Assembly (NCBI GenBank): GCA_946902985.2
Contig: OX336391.1
Coordinates: 147,573,545-147,637,544, forward strand
Reading direction: 5' to 3'
Origin: Meconema thalassinum
Lineage: Eukaryota > Arthropoda > Insecta > Orthoptera > Tettigoniidae
Length of the DNA: 64,000 nt
Both the position numbers and the translations under genes were made by a program. Positions 12,156 through 23,345 of the stretch are shown piece after piece. The notes under the pieces are model-generated. The model made no database searches. It worked only from the letters and a program-made list of their open reading frames with translations, and was not told the DNA's origin. Each line of letters opens with the position of its first letter. Position 1 is the first letter of the stretch.

Positions 12156-12878
12156 TATATGCCCTTTAATTTTGTATTTATCTCATATTTGTAATTCGTT
12201 TTTAGAATGTGGGAGATACACGGTACACCGTATTTTCCTGTCTTCATTGTTATTAATATGTACTGCACCTTACCTAGCTTCGCTCAGGTGCCTTGACAAA
12301 TTCATTTGTTTTAATTGAAAGAAGCTGGTGTCTGCTTACCACAGCCCAGCGTCTTTCCAATCCATTTTATGCGTTTCTAGGATTTCACTTCATTAACGTG
12401 AGAGCAGCTGTTACGTTACGTTCCGGAACATTCCCCGCAACATGGCGATAAATAGAGTGATCAATAACCTGTTTTCATTTCCTCGAATGAGATTTGCCAC
12501 GCGAACTGTGTTACTCCATTCATCTTTATTCTCCAAGTTGGTGGACATTTGTAAATTACTTGAGCAAGTCTGCCCCCAAGTTGTACCTCACAACTTCCCG
12601 AATCAAACTCAACCGGAGAGGCCATTAACAAATGTCTTATTAAGTAACCTCAGTAACCATGATGAATTAGCAGTAATATCAGCTCGAGAGAATCTTCCAA
12701 TGTTCTTTAACCCCATTCTCCGTACCATACAGGAAATGAGTCACATTTTTCTTCGTCTATAAATCCGACTTCAGCAGAGGGACATTTCCTGAGATATGGT
12801 GAGCGATGTATCTGTAATAAATCGTTCTATACAGGGTGTGAGATACATACTGCACAAAATTGTATGTAAATATCTTTA
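12156..12878. other. Unassigned, with a weak 106-codon frame
   Basis: A plus-strand frame at 12442-12762 has no motif I recognise and no flanking gene signals. ACAGGGTGTGAGATACATAC at 12833 resembles one terminal repeat of a TA-flanked transposon with no partner seen. Confidence 0.35.
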
Positions 12879-14645
12879 TCTTTATATATATAATTCTTCG
12901 ACACGTGTGCATGTGACTGAACTCCTCCTAAATGTCTGGGCCGATTTCGCTAAAATTTTGTATGTATTTTCGGGTGAGTCCATGTATGATTTAGATTCAC
13001 AATTTGACCAGGTAGGTGGAATTTTAGAATTTTAGAACCACAATTTACACACAATTTTTGAACTACAATATACAGTCATAAACAGTCGTCATGGAAACCG
13101 CTAGCCTTAGTGAAAAGTGACGCTTTTGGACTGTTTGTCTCTGCACGTTAGAGCCACCTGGTCGCAACCTGTGCAACTACCGCCATAACATACATTCCGC
13201 CCGTGGCGGAAAGTTGTGTTTTATACCAAAGGTGGCAGTGATGTCGAATTCTACTGTTTGTCTGTGCACGTTAGAGCTTTCAAAGTCCCGTATGCGTTCA
13301 TATACCATTCAACCGATTGCGATGAAACTTGGGTGAGATGTTGAGTTTACTCCAGGGAAGGCTTCTGGCTTAGTAAATAAATTTTACAATAGGTAGCGAA
13401 CGACTAGATTCAACAAATGAGTGACGACGCACGAAGCGTTTAAACAAAGTCCCGTATAAGTTTATATACCATTCATCCGATTGCAATGAAACTTGGGTGA
13501 GATGTTGTGTACACTTACAGTACGTGAGGGTTTCTAACTTAGTAAATCCATTTCACAGGAGGTTGCGCATGAGTAGATTCAACAAATGAGCGACGACGCG
13601 CGAAGCGTTTCAATAAGGCCCCGTATGCGTTCAAATACCATTCGTCTGATTACGATGAAACTTGGGTGAGATGTTGTGAACACCCTACGGAAAGTTTCTG
13701 GCTTAATAAATCCATTATACAATAGGTAGCGCACGAGTAGATTCAACAAATGAGTGACGGCACGCGAAACATTTCAAAAAAGTACCGTATGCGTCCATAT
13801 ACCATTTATCCTATTTCGATGAAAATTTGGTGAAATGTTGTGTACACTCAGTAAAGGTTTCTGGCTTAGTACATTCATTTTACAATAGGTAGCGCACGAG
13901 TAGAAACAACAAATGTGCGATGGCGCGCGAATCGTTTCAACAAAGTCTTGTATGCGTTCATATACCATTTATCCGATTGCGATGAAACTTCGGTGAATTG
14001 TTGTGTACACTCCAGGAAAGGTTTCTGGCTTAGTAAATCTATTTTACAATAGGTAGCGCATGAGTAGATTCAACAAATAAGTGACGGCACGCGAATCATT
14101 TAAAGAAAATCCCGTATGCGTGCATATGTCATTCATCCGATTCCGATGAAACTTTGATGAGTTGTTGTGTACAGGCCAGGAAAGGTGTTCAACTTGGTAA
14201 ATCGATTTTACAATATTGGTAGCGCACGAGTAGATGTAACAAATGAGTGACGATGCGCGAAGCGTTCCAACAAAATCCCGTATGCGTTCATATAGGCCTA
14301 CTATTCTTCGATTGCGATGCGACTTTGATGAGTTGTTGTGTACACTTACGTGAAGCTTTCTAACTTAGTAAATCCATTTCACAGTTGATAGAGCACGAGT
14401 AGATTCAACAAATGAGTGACAGCGCACGAATCATTTAAACAAAATCTCGTATGCGTTATATGCCATTTATCCGAGTGCGATGAAACTTAGGAGAGTTGTT
14501 GTGCACACTCCCAGGAATGTTTCTAGATTAGTTTAGAGGCAGTTAACAGAAATTGAAAAAAATATTGTGTATCCAAAAGCACTTCAAGAAACAAAGTTTC
14601 AACATTTTCTTTGATTGGCAGGACAACGTCTGCCGGGTCAGCTAG
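12879..14645 (+). mobile_element. Canonical Helitron (non-autonomous) carrying a 166-bp tandem array
   Basis: The 5' end TCTTTATATATATAATTC is preceded by A. The 3' end is CTAG (14642-14645) followed by T. A hairpin with arms GGCAG and CTGCC (14617-14634) lies about 8 bases upstream of the CTAG. These are the textbook Helitron termini. There is no replication-helicase reading frame. Most of the interior is a tandem repeat. Confidence 0.82.
13286..14530 (+). repeat. 166-bp tandem repeats, eight units
   Basis: Units begin with CCCGTATGCGTTCATATACC or variants near 13286, 13452, 13620, 13786, 13948, 14111, 14277 and 14447, a spacing of 162-170 bp. Each unit has GATGAAACTTGGGTGAGATG, then GATTCAACAAATGAGTGACG and a CGCGAAGCG palindrome. 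Divergence is moderate. No coding potential was seen. Confidence 0.88.
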
Positions 14646-14664
14646 TTTAATATAAATGTAGAGA

Positions 14665-14941
14665 ATCATCATCAAGTAAGAGCTCCAGTTACCCGGATGC
14701 TGGTGACGAGCCTCTTCCACCTTCCTCTATCCTTAAATAGCTCCTCCTCTTGGATTCTATCCCACTGAAGACCACTTAAGGAGATATCCTTCTTAACCAC
14801 ATCGATCCATCTCGTCGTTGGTCTTCCAACAGGTCTTTTCCCAGTCACAATAATTTCAGTGTGCTTTTTAGCAATTCATGTTCCTTCCATCCGCTGTACA
14901 TGACCATACCAACTTAACCTACATGCTTCTATTCTATCCCT
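14665..14941 (-). pseudogene. LINE reverse-transcriptase C-terminal remnant
   Basis: On minus, translation reads LSWYGHVQRMEGT, a stop, then KRPVGRPTTRWIDVVKKDIS and WDRIQEEELFKDRGRWKRLV. The WYGHVxRM and GRPxxRW signatures belong to the region after the polymerase domain of RTE/CR1-type non-LTR elements. One in-frame stop, no polymerase core and abrupt ends mark a dead fragment. HINE-B starts immediately beyond it. Confidence 0.75.
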
Positions 14942-14987
14942 TTCATTTTGAAAAAAGTAGGCTTATGAGATCGATCCAGGAAAATGT

Positions 14988-14996
14988 GTGTCTGTC

Positions 14997-15083
<87 letters not shown>
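14988..15083. repeat. Long TG microsatellite
   Basis: Pure (GT)n for about 95 bases within HINE-B copy 2. This is the longest dinucleotide run in the window. Confidence 0.95.
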
Positions 15084-15084
<1 letters not shown>

Positions 15085-16164
15085 TATCAACTCTAAACGG
15101 CTGCAGCTATCGAAAACAAATTTGGTAAGAGTAAAGATCTATACCTGAATATCTCACGGCCATATTTGAAATTGAAGTCAGTGCTACCAACTGCTGATAA
15201 ATCACAATTGAAATTTGAGCTCTATGTTGGATATCTCAGAAGGTATGCATACGAACTATTCTAAAATTTGGCACACATATAGATAATAACATTCCAGAAA
15301 AAGTTTCAGAAGTCCATGCATGCCATGGCTACACAGACAACATGATTCTAAGCCTGCCGATAGGTCAGATTTCTAAATGCGTGTAATTTCTATACTATCA
15401 ATTGGATTTCAACCATATTTCGTATGTACTATGTGTAGTACAACAGATATAGATGTACGTATTCTAAGAGCCACCAGGGCTGGCAACTGTTAATAAATGC
15501 TCTCTCTATGTTTTAACCCTAATATCAATATATCAGAAAGTCTGCAAGCCAACAGCTCTAAACTTTGCACACGTATAGTACCTGACATTCTACATTTGTT
15601 TGGTGTAACTTATATACATCAGTGCTGCCAACACGATTCTAAGCCTGCTGATTGGACCAGGTTTCAAAAGAATATAACTTTTATACTAACAAATGGATTT
15701 CAATCAAATTTCATATGTGCTCTGTCTACAATATCAGTTATGACTATGCTTATCCGCAAGAACCAGCAGGGCTGCCAACTGTTAAATGCTCTCTCTATTT
15801 GTATAATCCTAATATCAATATATCAGAAAGTATGCAAGACATCAGCTCTAAACTTTGCACACGTATAGTACCTGACATTCTAGATTAATTTTGGAGTAAC
15901 TAATAGGCTATACCTCAGTATTGCCAGCATGATTATGAGCTTTCTGAATCTTCTATACTAACAAATTGCTGTTATCCGAAATTGGCACTATAATAGATCG
16001 TAATATTTCAGATTAATTCTGAGCATCACATACAGCACAGTGCATGGCATTGTTCCCAACATGATTTTACGCGCACTGATAAATCCAATATCAAACAGCA
16101 TGTAACGTCCATACTATCCATTAGACTTCAACCAAATTCTGTATGTGTATTCTATACCTTAAGA

Positions 16165-17190
16165 CAGGGGTTCCCAACCTGGGGGGCGTTGGGCTTTATC
16201 ATGGGGGGCGTGAAGTGATTTCTGAATTAAGTTTTCTTAACTCGAATATTACAATTTTGTAAAATAAATATTTCTCGATTCTCTCCAAATGATTGTCGCA
16301 CCAAGTCAATCGTTCAAAAGCACTGGTAATTACCAACTGTCGGCACAAAGGAACAGTTTGAACTTAAAGCTTCAAGGCAAAAACTCAAATTCTTGGAAAT
16401 ATAATACAGTTTTGGAAACGCCGGCTTCAGTTGAACAACTTCTCATCCTTTCACCGCCTTAATTAAATTTTGCCAGAAAATGAACGTGATCGTAATAAAC
16501 TTGGGTGTAAATTCAGTCACATTTGGATTCCCTGGCACAAGAATTAAACTTCTGCTTTCCTGATATCTCGTCGGATGAATGGTCCTGGATGTTAACAAGA
16601 AATTCGTTTGCCATTGACATTGAAGCACTGCCAGCACAGCTTCAAGAAGAAGCCATAGGTTTGAAGTGTGAATCAAAGCTAGAAGATGATTCTAAAATAT
16701 TAGGACTGGGTGACTTTTGGGTAAACTGTCTTTCAGTGTATCCTGTAATAGCCAAATTTGCATTGCGTGTCATTGCCCCATTTTTACAGACATATTTATG
16801 CGAGTCAGGATTTTTAACGCTGAGTGTCATAGAAACAAAGCAGCGCAGTCGGCTTGATGTTGCAAGTGATCTCCGCTGTGCTCTGTCAAATATCAAACCA
16901 AACATACCGAATCTTACCAAGAGAAAACAGTGTCGACCCTCTCACTGACATTTGTTGACTAATTTAAGGATTTGTTGTAAAAGTGTGTTCTTTGTATTGT
17001 GCTAACATGAAGTTAGTATGTAATAGATAGGCCTATTCCATTATGTAGTGTTATTAGGTTAGTTCTATATCCTCCTCGTCAATCGTAGAGGTTATAGAAG
17101 CGATGTGTGGCGGGGAGAGGGAGGAGGGGGGCGCGAGAACTCCCGTATCTGAATAGGGGGGCGTCAGCTGACAAAGGTTGGGAACCACTG
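16165..17190 (+). mobile_element. hAT transposon, internally deleted
   Basis: Terminal repeats are CAGGGGTTCCCAACCT at the left and, inverted at the right, CAGTGGTTCCCAACCT. The 8-bp target duplication is CCTTAAGA (16157-16164 and 17191-17198). Both are diagnostic of hAT elements. Only the C-terminal part of the transposase remains. It sits inside HINE-B copy 2. Confidence 0.92.
16523..16948 (+). pseudogene. hAT transposase C-terminal dimerisation fragment (ZBED5/SCAND3-like)
   Basis: The 141-residue frame contains GDFWVNCLSVYPVIAKFA, then PFLQTYLCESGFLTL and KQRSRLDVASDLRCALSNI. This is the FW...YP....A..VL.F..TYLCE.GFS.L...K...R..L....DLR..LS pattern of the hAT dimerisation domain. The BED zinc finger and the RNase H-like catalytic core are missing. 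The start codon used is simply the first Met after the deletion. It is a non-functional remnant unless translated as a stray peptide. Confidence 0.85.
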
Positions 17191-17454
17191 CCTTAAGACA
17201 TGGAACTAAGAATATATTCAGAGTCACCAGGGCTGCCAACTGTAGTAAGTTACTCTATTAGGCCACACTATTTCAGGTGTATTTCAAACTGCAGTACTTA
17301 GGAATGTTAGTATTACCAACTTAATTTCGTCATTATTCTAGATAGGTTTATGTAGATTGGCATGAATCTTAAATTTTAAGAAAAGTAGGCTCTTTAGTTC
17401 GTCACAGAACTACTTGTTTTTTTTCGTCTTATCATAGATCGAACAAACTTCATT

Positions 17455-17645
17455 TCAGCAGCTTGAAGTTGATTGTTTTTTCGTTATATCAAGGGAATAT
17501 GGTGTGAAAGTTGGTATTTCAAAAACGAAGGTTTTAACGATAGGGATGAAATGTAAGGAAATAAGATTTCCAGGTAGGAGGAACTTTATTATAGCAGGTG
17601 GAAAGCTTAGGTACTTGGGTGGTGTAGATACACAACTGAACTTAT
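17455..17645 (+). pseudogene. LINE reverse-transcriptase thumb-region fragment
   Basis: Plus-strand translation near 17496-17640 gives YGVKVGISKTKVLTIG followed by GGKLRYLGGVDT. That is the KxxKT...IxG.......YLG spacing found just after the FADD box in CR1/RTE-like enzymes. No catalytic motifs remain, and the fragment is bounded on the left by HINE-B. Confidence 0.6.
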
Positions 17646-18490
17646 CTTAATTTGAAATATTCCAGTCCATTTCTAAGTATTTATTTACTTATTGAAAACA
17701 ATCAATTTGATAATTTACACATGTCCTTTTCAAATTTTACGTCTGAATGTGTTAAGTTTTGTGTTTATTTTGAAGAGTACACAGAGTATTTGGGGGCATT
17801 TAAGCATTCCTTAGATCCATAGACAGATACAGAGTAAATAACGCCCAACTATTGGTCAGGAGCAGCAGTATTCCTCCCATTCCTTATTGTCAACATGGCG
17901 CCCTCGTGTGACCAACCCATTATTGTCGATTTTAGCTAAACACAACACAATGACACAGTTTACCAGACAAATTATCTATAAACAGAATGTACACAAAAGA
18001 ATATCAGGGGTTAAATGTGTATAATTTCTCTTGCGTACTCTATGCATTAATAATTCATACATGGACTGAAAGAGTTACTGTACGAGTTTTTACAGCTCAC
18101 ACTGCAAGTAATCAATGTGAGAACGTTTTCACACAACACACGTAAAATTGATATTCCAACTCTCCCCACACTTTTGTCAGCCTGTCTGGAGTAATGGATG
18201 CGACAAGTGCATCAACTCAACCTCTCAGTTCATAACGCTGGCAGGCATTTGTTATATACAATACTAAATAATAAATTATACACCTTTATAACTCCGATAG
18301 TCTTTTATGTACACCCTGTATACACACACAGCTCAGTACACGGGGCTGAATGACCACGATTGCCAAGCCTCTCAAATGAGACAACAACAATGAATATGAT
18401 ACTCCATCCCATTTACAGGTAGTGCTGATGTCACGAAGGAACGAAACATTGACCTTCCACTCCCCAAAGATCCTCCATGGCTTTGCTGTA
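17646..18490. other. Mostly unassigned; SINE tail piece
   Basis: 18325-18395 matches the SINE-tail family (GTACACGGGGCTGAATGACC) also at 22750 and 35015. ACACCCTGTATA at 18309 resembles a single mariner-type end. The rest shows nothing identifiable. Confidence 0.45.
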
Positions 18491-19690
18491 CTGAACTACT
18501 CTCGACCAAAATATTATGTGTACTCGAGTTTGAAGGTTGTTTGTGAAGTAACCAATAGCCCTACATAAAATCCAATAACATCATCCTTTTCGTCGTTCTA
18601 TTTTATTTTAGTTCATGGTTAGTTAGTTAGTTAGTTAGCTAGTTTGGAATTTTTAATTTATATTTTAATATTTTTTATCGCAGTTGGAACACAAAAAGTG
18701 GCCGTTTTTAAGCGTGTTTCAACCATGCGTCACATTTAAGAATTATTATCTCACAAACCCGTCATCAGATAGAATCCAAATTTTAACACAATATACATTG
18801 GAATGTTGTATAACTGGTTTATTAATTTCAAAATTTTGTGTGTCAAGAAACAAAGTTGTTATCATTTTTGTAAGGTATTTTTTTTCTCGGATCGGGGTGG
18901 TTGGAAAATGTAGTTCTTGGTTGCGTTGTAATCCTTATACATCAAAAAGGTATGCTATATGATTGTGAAATACGTAAATTAATTCACTTATTTTATATCG
19001 GTTTGTATTTGTACGGAGAATTAAGACATGGTTCACGAGTTAGCTGCTCCGGTGAAAGCTGTACAACGTTGCCAAGGTGGACTCCATCATGCGTCATGGC
19101 ACGCCTCGCTCGGAAGTGATGGGCTCCATATCAGCAACGCTGTACAGCATTTCCCGGAGCGGCTAGCTGGTGAACCATGTCTTAATTCCCCGTACAAATA
19201 CAAACCGATATAAAATAAGTGAATTAATTTACGTATTTCACAGTCATAGAGCATAACCTTTTGATGTATAAGGATTGCAACGCAACCAAGTACTACATTT
19301 TCCAATGACCCCGAGCCGAGAAAAAAATACCTTCCAAAAATGATAACAACTTTCGTTCGTGAACACACAAAATTTTGAAATTAATAAACCAGTTATACAA
19401 CATTCCAATGTATATTGTGTTAAAATTTGGATTCTATCTGATCACGGTTTTGTGAGATAATAATTCTTAAATGTGACGCATGGTTGAAACACGCTTAAAC
19501 ACGGGCACGTTTTGTGTTTCAACTGCGATAAAAAATATTAAAATATAAATTAAAAATTCCAAACCTACTTGAACTAACGTAAAATAGAACGATGAAAATG
19601 ATGACGTTATTGGATTTTATGTAGGTCTATTGGTTACTTCACAAACAACCTTCAACCTCGAGTGCACATAATATTTTGGTCGACAGTAGA
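18491..19690. repeat. 1.2-kb near-perfect palindrome (foldback element)
   Basis: The two halves are inverted copies of about 590 bp with roughly 30 bases of unmatched loop near 19090-19120. The outer ends are TCGACCAAAATATTATGTG at 18502 and its inverse ending at 19683. The inner ends are GCTGTACAACGTTGC and GCAACGCTGTACAGC. The frames inside (e.g. 18684-18962, 19087-19368 minus) mirror each other across the axis and are not genes. A TTAG run (18617-18640) lies in the left arm only. Confidence 0.9.
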
Positions 19691-19746
19691 ACATATTTTA
19701 TAAGAATTTAAATTTAAAATATTTTAAATTATTATATTCTAACAAA

Positions 19747-20155
19747 TAGACGTCAATGAGCTCAATACAGAAATATACAAAAACAAATCCAAAATTACAG
19801 ACACAATGCGAATGCGAAGAATCCAATTTATGGGACACATAGAATAAATGGACCCGAACAGACTGACACACAAAATACATACTTTCTAAAAGAACAAGGC
19901 TACTAGACCGATTTGGTATAAATTGACAGAAGAAGACTTAAGGGAATTAGTATCACCAAACTTACATGACCAGAAGGAAATCAGGAAAATCACTCAGACG
20001 CAGGGTTTCGAGGAAGAAGAAAAGAAGACTACACAACATCGATGGTCAGAGCAGCGGAAACAGAACCACTCGTTGCGAATGAAGGAATACTGGGCCAACA
20101 GGAAGGCTAGAAAGTGTTGATTTCACGTGGTCCTAAGCGACCCATTCGCGAAGAA

Positions 20156-20189
<34 letters not shown>
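19747..20189 (+). pseudogene. 3' end of a LINE with (GAA)n tail
   Basis: The translation includes MRMRRIQFMGHI, a stop, MDPNRLTHKIHTF, a frameshift, then EEDLRELVSPN and RWSEQRKQNHSLRMKEYW. It aligns in order with residues 284-405 of the intact frame at 42250 (RKRRLQFYGHMVRMD, and EWTAERRAAQSTRMKDFW). The 3' UTR is also shared (CGTGGTCCT followed by CGCG). The tail is (GAA)n at 20141-20189, whereas the relative has (TTA)n. It is 5' truncated and inactive. Confidence 0.82.
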
Positions 20190-20367
20190 GACGTCAGTGA
20201 GAAGAGCATGTTCAAACTACGGTACCTCACTCCTCACCTAGCCCATTATGCATCATTATAGCGCTGTCTTGGATTTTTGGGTTTTAACCAAAATCATGAA
20301 TAAGTTTATAAATGGCATGGACTCCGTCAAGAAATTCATTAAGATCATCAATAAATGTAAAACAAAA
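20190..20367. other. Short unassigned spacer
   Basis: No recognisable element between the LINE tail and HINE-A copy 3. Confidence 0.4.
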
Positions 20368-21889
20368 ACAAGTAGTTCCGTGAAGAACTATACAGCCTAT
20401 TTTCATATATCCTACTTATGTTAAATGCCACAATCAACATACAAAATTTCAGTTTAATTGCTGTAACAGATTCGTAGATATTGAGAACCGTCTAAATATT
20501 TCAGATGGTCGCCAGGTTGGATTTTTATTTTTGTACTATTACATTAAGATTATTGTGTACGTGTGATATTCAAACTTCAATCGCATGATTAGACAACAAG
20601 AAGTAAAAACGAGATTTTAAAATTACGCAAAGCAGCCATCTTGTGATAATGCAAACCATTGAAATAAATTAGATGCCAGTGGATCAACATTTGTATAAGC
20701 ATTTAACGTGCAACGTTTCACGGCACTCGGATAGTTAATTCGCGAGAAACGTCCATTTAAATATTTATACTTCGCGTCGCCGCCATGTTGGATTTGTGCT
20801 CACCAGGTTCCTGAAAGTCCTATAGGTGAACATATGTTCATAGTCTCTATGAACATTAAAAAATTCAGTTTGGTTGCTGTAAAAGATTCATAGATATTGA
20901 GAACCGTCTAAATATTTCGGGAGCTCACCATTTAGGAGTGCTATGTGTATAGGCCATAGAGTTATGTACCATTCTAGGACAATTATTGCCTAGGTTCATT
21001 ATTCAAACTTTCACTTCGATCGCATGATTACGACACAAGAAATTAAAACTTAATTTTAAAATTTCGCACAGCCGCCATCTTGAGGTTATGTAAGCAATTG
21101 AATTAAATTAGATGGCAGTGCATTACAATCTGCAAAATCAATTACTGTACCACATTTCACTGCGCTCAGAGAGTTAAATCACGAGAAAAGTCTATTAAAA
21201 TATTTTAAATTCGCTTGGTCGCCATGTTCGATTCGTACTTTACAGGTTTATGAAATATACATAGGTATACCTGTATCAGTACCCTTTATCACCGTACAAA
21301 ATTGCAGGGTGATATCTGTAATAGTTTCGGAGATATAGAATGTCAGTGAAATATTTCGCACAGCCGCCATTTTGAGGTTATGTAAACAATTGAACTAAAT
21401 TAGACTCCAGTGCATTACAATGATTATAAACATTTGCTGTACCAAGTTTCATTACATTTAGATAGTTAAATCGCGAGAAAAGTCTATTTAAATATCTCAA
21501 CTTCGCTTGGCCGCCATGTTGGTTTTGTAGTCACCAGGTTTTTGAAAGTCTCATAGGTGGACTTTTAGTAGTGCCCTTTATCACCGTACACAATTTCAGG
21601 TCGATATCGGTAATAGTTTCGGAGAGATTGAATGCTAGTGAAATATTTCGCACAGCCGCCATGTTGGATTGGAGAGACGTAACAAAATTTGAAGGGCACG
21701 GTCGAGGTCGCTGGTAATAGTGCTATGAACTTCCCGAGTGTCATTGTAATCGCTCCAGCCGTTTCGATTTTATTAGGGGGGGGACACACACACGAATCAC
21801 ACACACACGCACACACACACACACACGCACACACACACGGACAAAAGGTGATCTCATAAGCCTATTTTTTCAAAATTGAAAATAGGCTA
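20368..21889 (-). mobile_element. HINE-A copy 3 (complete)
   Basis: The minus-strand 5' repeat is at 21878-21888 (GAAAATAGGCT as read on plus), followed by the hairpin partner and an ACAC/TG tract at 21783-21840. The other end is at 20368-20404 (stem-loop and AGCCTATTTTC on plus). GCCGCCAT-type boxes recur about every 145 bp. Both ends abut T residues on the element strand. Confidence 0.75.
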
Positions 21890-21892
21890 ATA

Positions 21893-22886
21893 ATGAAATG
21901 CAGACGGAAGAAATTGGAAATCCCTAGACCTATTGTCGTCAGACAGTTAGGTGAAAAGATAAAGGAAGAGTAGGAGACTTCTGCTACTTAGGAAGTAAAA
22001 TAACCAGTGATTGATGAAGCATAGTGGATCTAAAAAGTAGGTTGGATCAGAAACAGAAAGCATTTCTTCAGAAAAAAAATCTGTTGACATCAAATATACA
22101 GCATTTGTCTAGAGCGTAGCGCTCTATGGAAGTGAAACTTGGACTGTTGGTGCAGCAGAAAAGAGGAGAATAGAGGCATTTGAAATGTGGTGTTACAGGA
22201 GAATGATGAAGATCAGATGAGTAGATGGGGTAACAAATGCAGAGGTATTAAGACGAGTGGAAGAGGAGAGATGTTTCTGGCGACTGCTAATGAAGAGAAG
22301 AAATAGGTTGGTAGGACACATATTAAGACACCCAGAAATAGCAAGCTTAGTTATGGAAGGAAGGGGTAGACCAAGGCTAGAATATGTCAAACAGATTGCC
22401 TCAGATGTTAGGTGTGGTAGGTATGTGGAGATGAAACGATTAGTTCAGGTAGAGAGGCATGGAGAGCTGCAGTCCACTTGCTGGTGTAGTGGATAGCATT
22501 CCTGGCTATCGCCTCGGAGGTCTGAGTACGATTCCCGGCTCTGCCAAGAAATTTAATTCTCGTCTGAGGGCTGGAACGGGGTCCACTCAGCCTCGCGAGG
22601 CAAAATTGAGAAGATGTGGGTTCGATTCCCAACTCAGCCTTCCTGGAAGTGGTTTTCCGTGGTTTCCCACTTCTACTCCAGGGAAATGCCGGGATGGTTT
22701 CCTAACTTAATGCCAAGGCCGCCTGAATTACAAATACGCAAAACACTACAGACACTACAATAGCACAGGTTATGAAACAAATTTTATTCGCTCCCAAGTA
22801 CATGGGGCTAAATGACCGCAATGTCGCAAAGCCCCTACATGAATTAACAACAACCGGAAACTAGTAAAAAGACTGTAGACTCCAAC
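21893..22886 (+). pseudogene. LINE reverse-transcriptase remnant, interrupted by a SINE
   Basis: The plus strand reads ALYGSETWTVGAAEKRRIEA, MWCYRRMMKIR, NRLVGHILRHPEI and GRPRLEYVKQIAS. This is the YGxETW / RRM / GHxxRH / GRPRxxY series of the reverse-transcriptase C terminus, with several stops and frameshifts. The coding stretch stops at about 22474 where the SINE begins. The last part (KRL-type 3' end) resumes at 22859. The same family's tail occurs alone at 58003-58170. Confidence 0.8.
22475..22858 (+). mobile_element. tRNA-derived SINE inside the LINE remnant
   Basis: The head TGGTGTAGTGGATAGC supplies box A and ACGATTCCC a degenerate box B. A second GGGTTCGATTCCC follows, then the core GGTTTTCCGTGGTTTCCCAC and a tail with CAAGTACATGGGGCTAAATG. 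Boundaries are set from the LINE relative. No clear target duplication was found. Confidence 0.72.
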
Positions 22887-23160
22887 AACAACCAACATTA
22901 TCAACGATGGTGCTTTTGAGGATCCAAACAACGTTCGGGCAAAAAATCAGGGGGGCAAGGGAGGTATTGAGGGAGCATGCTCTTTTGCTATCCCCCCTCC
23001 GCCTCGCTAACTGGGCCCACCCGCCTAAACGAACCCTGTTTAACTGCCTCATCTCTCTTATAACGAGATTGTTTGGAAGAAATTCCTGTTGGAGTTAAGC
23101 AAACACAAACATGAGGATCTCACGAGATAGTTTTTCTCATCTTTTTTAGTCAGAATGAAG
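22887..23160. other. Unassigned
   Basis: Contains a C-rich patch (22986-23040), but no gene or repeat that I can name. Confidence 0.4.
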
Positions 23161-23164
23161 CAAG

Positions 23165-23345
23165 TCAGGAGTAAAAACGAAAAGAGCGGTCCGTGTGCGC
23201 GCAGTGGTAGTACGTAAGTGTGCCGCGGCGAGTGCGCAGCGTGTGTGTCGCTAGAGGGAGGAGTCTCGTGAGAGGCCAGACGTCACGTCAGTAAGTTCCC
23301 GCGCGCCGTGGCGACTGCCAGCCCACCCGAAATGTCGCTCCATGC
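23165..23345. promoter_or_regulatory. CpG-rich, promoter-like patch
   Basis: GC- and CpG-dense sequence with many CGCG words, such as CATGCGCGCGCGCACG, in AT-rich surroundings. GACGTCACGTCAG contains overlapping CRE-like half sites. CAGTAAGT shortly after is a good splice-donor match (GTAAGT at 23291). These hint at a host 5' exon and promoter, but no coding exon was found downstream. Confidence 0.3.

Larger units (their letters stand above)
14942..17417 (+). mobile_element. HINE-B copy 2, interrupted by a hAT derivative
   Basis: Starts with AAAAGTAGGCTTATGAGATC, then a TG run of about 95 bp (14988-15083). Units of about 300 bp are marked by GCACACGTATAGTACCTGAC (near 15569 and 15857). It ends with AAAGTAGGCT, a stem-loop (AGTTC/GAACT) and ACTTGTTTT. 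The outermost 5' repeat is missing. Removing 16165-17190 plus one target copy restores continuity with HINE-B copy 1. Confidence 0.72.

Noticed and set aside
12442..12762. 106-codon plus-strand frame
   Set aside because: No recognised motif, no neighbouring exon signals, and length expected by chance in this composition.
18684..19368. Several 60-93-codon frames on both strands
   Set aside because: They are inverted copies of one another across the 1.2-kb palindrome.
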